From contig NZ_CAJXGF010000002.1 in NCBI RefSeq assembly GCF_913053745.1, forward strand, positions 1 to 64,000: a DNA stretch of 64,000 nt, in the 5' to 3' direction. The number at the start of each line of letters is the position of its first letter. Position 1 is the stretch's first letter. A program made the position numbers and the translations under genes. Origin of the DNA: an uncultured Nitratireductor sp. (lineage in GTDB: Bacteria > Pseudomonadota > Alphaproteobacteria > Rhizobiales > Rhizobiaceae). Shown here in pieces: positions 62,631 through 64,000 of the stretch. A model generated the notes under the pieces. The model saw only the letters and a program-made list of their open reading frames with translations. It was not told where the DNA came from and ran no database searches.

Positions 62631-64000
62631 GAATGGATGCGCGGTCGCCCAACGACACGGAACGCACGGTCGATATCATCGCCCGGCTGCAGGACCGGCT
62701 GGACCGTGGGCGTGGCGCGGAAATCCGGCTGGTGGAGAGCATTCTGGCCGATCCGCATTTTGCGGCGCACGCGCCGATTGCGCAGATCGCCGAGCGGGCG
62801 GGCGTGAGCGAGCCGACCATCACGCGGCTTGCGCGTGCGCTCGGGTTTCCCGGCACGCGCGAGATGCGCTTTCATCTGGCCCAGGCGCTCGCTATCGGCG
62901 GGGCTTATCTGCGTGAGCCGAGCGCGCCGGTGGAGGATCTGCCGCTCTCCGGCCAGGTTGTTGCCAAGGTGGCGTCCGGTGCGCATGCCGCGCTCGACCT
63001 GATGTCTATGGCGCTTGCCGATATCGACCTGGAAACGATGGCGCGCCAGATCAGCCGGGCAAGCCAGATTCTCGTTTATGGCACGGGCGGCAGTTCGTCC
63101 TTCGCTGCGGTGGAGTTGCAGAACCGGCTTTTTCGTCTAGGCCTGCATGTCACCGCACACACCGACCCGCAAATGCAGCGCATGAGCGCATCGGTGCTGG
63201 AGCCAAAGGCGGTGGTGATCGGCTTCTCCGTTTCGGGACAGGCCGCGTCGGTCATGGATGCGGTGACGATCGCCCGGCAATATGGCGCGCGCGCCTTCGT
63301 CGTGACGACGCCCAATACGCCGCTCGCCGAAGCGGGTGACGCACTTCTGCCCCTGTTGTTCAAGGAAGACGGCAATCTCTACAAGCCTTCCTCGATGCGC
63401 TATGCGCTGCTGGCGAGCGTCGACATCATCGCGATGGCGACCGCGTTGACGCTCGGCAAGAAGCCTCGCGAGCCAGAACATCCGAAATCCCGATCTTCCC
63501 ATTGGAGACTGACACCCTTGCGTATTCTCGATCTGGAGACGCCGGCCGTGGTGATCGACCGCGCCAAGGTGGATGCCAATCTCGTGCGCGCGCAGACTTA
63601 CGCCGATGCCAACGGCCTGAAGCTGCGACCTCACATCAAGACGCACAAACTGCCGATGTTCGCAAAGCTGCAATGCGAACTGGGTGCAGTCGGCATCACC
63701 TGTCAGAAAGTCGGTGAGGCCGAGGTGATGGCGGATGCCGGGCTTACCGACATCTTTATCCCTTACAATATTTTGGGCAGTGGCAAACTCGAGCGGCTTT
63801 CGGCGCTGCATCGGCGCATCAGATTGTCGGTGACCGCCGACAGTGCGGTGACGGTGGCAGGTTATGCCGACCGTTTCACGGATCCCGAAAACCCCCTGCC
63901 CGTGCTTGTCGAATGCGACACGGGCATGGGGCGCTGCGGCGTACAGACGGCGGATGAAGTCGTGGCATTGGCCCAGAAGATCGAGGCGGCGCCGGGGTTG
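62627..64000 (+). CDS. RpiR-type regulator fused in frame to a D-threonine-aldolase/DSD1-like PLP enzyme (partial)
   Basis: From ATG 62627 the frame stays open for 458 codons to the window end. Residues 1-80 form an RpiR HTH (IAQIAERAGVSEPTITRLARALG). Residues about 130-270 form a SIS sugar-phosphate domain (LVYGTGGSS near 150, GFSVSGQA near 205). After a short basic linker, residues 298 onward begin RILDLETPAVVID, the start of a D-threonine-aldolase/D-serine-dehydratase-like PLP domain. That domain has the PLP lysine in LRPHIKTHK (Lys338) and ECDTGMGRCG near 429. In relatives I know, these are two proteins. A TTG at 63518 with GGAG upstream could also start the enzyme alone, but no stop ends the regulator first. 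The 3' end is outside the window. Confidence 0.85.
   Translation, partial: MRMDARSPNDTERTVDIIARLQDRLDRGRGAEIRLVESILADPHFAAHAPIAQIAERAGVSEPTITRLARALGFPGTREMRFHLAQALAIGGAYLREPSAPVEDLPLSGQVVAKVASGAHAALDLMSMALADIDLETMARQISRASQILVYGTGGSSSFAAVELQNRLFRLGLHVTAHTDPQMQRMSASVLEPKAVVIGFSVSGQAASVMDAVTIARQYGARAFVVTTPNTPLAEAGDALLPLLFKEDGNLYKPSSMRYALLASVDIIAMATALTLGKKPREPEHPKSRSSHWRLTPLRILDLETPAVVIDRAKVDANLVRAQTYADANGLKLRPHIKTHKLPMFAKLQCELGAVGITCQKVGEAEVMADAGLTDIFIPYNILGSGKLERLSALHRRIRLSVTADSAVTVAGYADRFTDPENPLPVLVECDTGMGRCGVQTADEVVALAQKIEAAPGL

Noticed and set aside
63518-64000. The PLP enzyme as a separate gene starting at TTG 63518
   Set aside because: It is possible, since GGAG lies upstream, but the regulator frame has no stop before it, so the fusion is the direct reading and the separate start is kept only as an alternative.

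Overview
The window is high-GC alphaproteobacterial DNA, most like a Hyphomicrobiales/Rhizobiales chromosome (Phyllobacteriaceae-like; an inference from gene content). The grounds are the aerobic CobG/CobN cobalamin route, a thiCOSGED operon behind a TPP riboswitch, and many periplasmic-binding-protein transporters (two TTT, one TRAP, two ABC). Genes are densely packed, many with 4-nt ATGA/GTGA overlaps. I see no rRNA, complete tRNA, transposase or CRISPR array.

Region 1 (1-13.5 kb) is cobalamin synthesis. A fragment of cobL leaves to the left and cobK stands alone on the plus strand. cobW-cobN-cobG-cobH-cobI-cobJ form one minus-strand operon behind a cobalamin riboswitch. A second, divergent cobalamin riboswitch precedes a HupE-type metal transporter, cobP and cobO. 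cobD and cobC then diverge with overlapping starts, and cobC is followed by a small tyrosine-phosphatase-like gene.

Region 2 (13.5-26.7 kb) is accessory metabolism. It holds an NhaC antiporter, a luciferase-like monooxygenase, a CaiB CoA-transferase plus HMG-CoA-lyase pair divergent from a GntR regulator and a TctCBA transporter, and then a five-gene minus-strand operon. That operon encodes a membrane di-iron hydroxylase/desaturase, a Rieske ferredoxin, a ferredoxin reductase, a PanB-like protein and the formyl-THF deformylase PurU. It looks like an oxygenase system coupled to one-carbon disposal.

Region 3 (26.8-33 kb) is a LacI-regulated polyol (probably inositol) uptake and oxidation cluster: an IolI-like isomerase, an ABC transporter and an IolG-like dehydrogenase. 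Region 4 (33-38.3 kb) is thiamin synthesis. Region 5 (38.4-42.7 kb) is a TonB siderophore receptor, an AraC regulator and an MFS transporter.

Region 6 (42.8-53.5 kb) contains a TRAP transporter with a nitrilase-family hydrolase, an RraA-family protein and a LysR regulator, then an M20 deacetylase with a second TctCBA transporter and a divergent LysR regulator. Region 7 (53.6-55.5 kb) has an ASCH protein, an alpha/beta hydrolase and a group III truncated haemoglobin.

Region 8 (55.6-64 kb, cut by the window end) is an ABC uptake cluster split between two divergent arms: M81 peptidase, RidA, two permeases and a binding protein on minus; SDR, ATPase and a regulator on plus. The regulator is the most unusual gene here. 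An RpiR-type HTH/SIS repressor continues in frame, without a stop codon, into a D-threonine-aldolase/D-serine-dehydratase-like PLP enzyme. A HexR-like palindrome lies between the two arms.
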